Made by a program: the position numbers and the translations under genes
Notes under the pieces: model-generated
What the model saw: only the letters and a program-made list of their open reading frames with translations
What the model was told of the DNA's origin: nothing
Database searches by the model: none
In this document: positions 7,546-7,790 of the stretch, piece after piece
How positions within the stretch are numbered: the stretch's first letter is position 1
How the letters are laid out: each line of letters starts with the position of its first letter
Source: Cytophagales bacterium
Lineage (GTDB): Bacteria > Bacteroidota > Bacteroidia > Cytophagales > Amoebophilaceae
Assembly: GCA_022360235.1 (NCBI GenBank)
Contig: JAKSDE010000136.1
Location: 1 to 7,790, forward strand
Length of the DNA stretch: 7,790 nt
Direction of reading: 5' to 3'

Positions 7546-7553
7546 CAAAACTA
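7546..7553 (-). promoter_or_regulatory. Candidate Bacteroidota -7 promoter box for the symporter gene
   Basis: On the minus strand the sequence reads TAGTTTTG, a perfect match to the Bacteroidota sigma-factor -7 consensus TAnnTTTG. It lies 52 bp before the symporter ATG, which would give an untranslated leader of roughly 40-45 bases. No TTTG -33 box is evident at the expected spacing, so the call is tentative. Confidence 0.35.
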
Positions 7554-7557
7554 TTTT

Positions 7558-7573
7558 CTAGTTCTTAGTTCCG
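7558..7573 (-). repeat. Diverged two-unit copy of the heptamer repeat
   Basis: The minus strand reads CGGAACTAAGAACTAG. It matches 14 of 16 bases of CGGAACTCAGAACTCG from the array at 1-133, and both mismatches are the same C-to-A change at the same place in the unit. It may be a relic or family variant of the heptamer, located just upstream of the symporter promoter; chance is not excluded. Confidence 0.25.
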
Positions 7574-7644
7574 ATGGATAGAATCAAGTAATAGTAGTAT
7601 GAACAATAAACACGCTATAGAAGCTTTTAGTGCAGAAAGTCAAG

Positions 7645-7790
7645 CTATTTATCCCTATCATATTTTTTAATTTCGGCTTCACACAGCTCCTTCGTAAGTG
7701 TTTCTAAGACCTTGACGCGTTCAGCCAGATAGTCTAGCTCCTCTTTGGTGATGACGTAACTCTTTTTTCTATACCGTGCATCAATGTAGG
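7645..7790 (-). CDS. HEPN-domain protein, C-terminal part only
   Basis: A frame open from the right window edge ends with TAG at 7645-7647 and encodes 47 visible residues. They start YIDARYRKKSYVITKEELDY and continue with LAERVKVLETLTKELC. YIDARY followed by ITKEEL and a helix of hydrophobic heptads ending in a cysteine is the C-terminal pattern I know from Bacteroidota HEPN proteins (COG2250-like). Family members are about 130 residues, so most of the protein lies outside. Many are encoded beside a small nucleotidyltransferase (MNT) and act as a toxin-antitoxin-like pair, where HEPN is an RNase. Whether an MNT partner exists here cannot be seen. The visible segment does not include a clear RX4-6H catalytic motif. 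The call rests on motif memory alone. Confidence 0.7.
   Translation of the reverse strand, partial: YIDARYRKKSYVITKEELDYLAERVKVLETLTKELCEAEIKKYDRDK

Noticed and set aside
7599..7670. Plus-strand 23-codon reading frame starting MNNKHAIEAF and ending at TAA
   Set aside because: Too short to support, no ribosome-binding signal, no recognised family, and it overlaps the end of the HEPN gene antisense.

Overview
The window looks like chromosome of a low-GC, gene-sparse member of the Bacteroidota, and the closest style I can recall is the amoeba/arthropod symbiont group (Amoebophilus/Cardinium-like). The clues are: no strong Shine-Dalgarno sequences before most starts; a perfect match to the Bacteroidota -7 promoter box (TAnnTTTG) before one gene; a MutL with DQQA in place of DQHA; an XRE-type regulator with the GEGPM motif common in Bacteroidota; and a HEPN protein tail of the YIDARY/ITKEEL type. 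The symbiont assignment is inference, not proof.

Left part (1-2961): an uninterrupted array of 19 heptamers (AACTCAG/AACTCGG) runs in from outside the window. It is followed by a metal-ion ABC transporter permease gene on the plus strand. That gene converges with mutL, the mismatch-repair ATPase, on the minus strand. The ATPase and binding-protein partners of the permease are not present here.

Middle (2962-3602): 641 AT-rich bases without a convincing gene separate mutL from the next plus-strand genes. This stretch contains a possible 137-bp miniature element: 6-bp terminal inverted repeats GAGACC/GGTCTC flanked by a 5-bp direct repeat AGTAG. It also holds a short open stretch on the minus strand that may be a gene remnant.

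Plus-strand module (3603-5971): a small Cro/C1-type DNA-binding protein, then a two-gene operon with a 6-bp gap. The operon encodes an exported alpha/beta hydrolase (GHSQGG lipase type) and a lipoprotein of no recognised family. A secreted lipase paired with a lipoprotein is the most interesting unit in the window. The lipoprotein could be an immunity protein, a folding factor or an anchor for the enzyme, but the sequence alone does not decide this.

Right part (6069-7790): a sodium:solute symporter (SSS family) on the minus strand, with a candidate Bacteroidota promoter. Beyond it, also on the minus strand, is the C-terminal end of a HEPN-domain protein whose start lies outside the window. 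No rRNA, tRNA or CRISPR array was seen.
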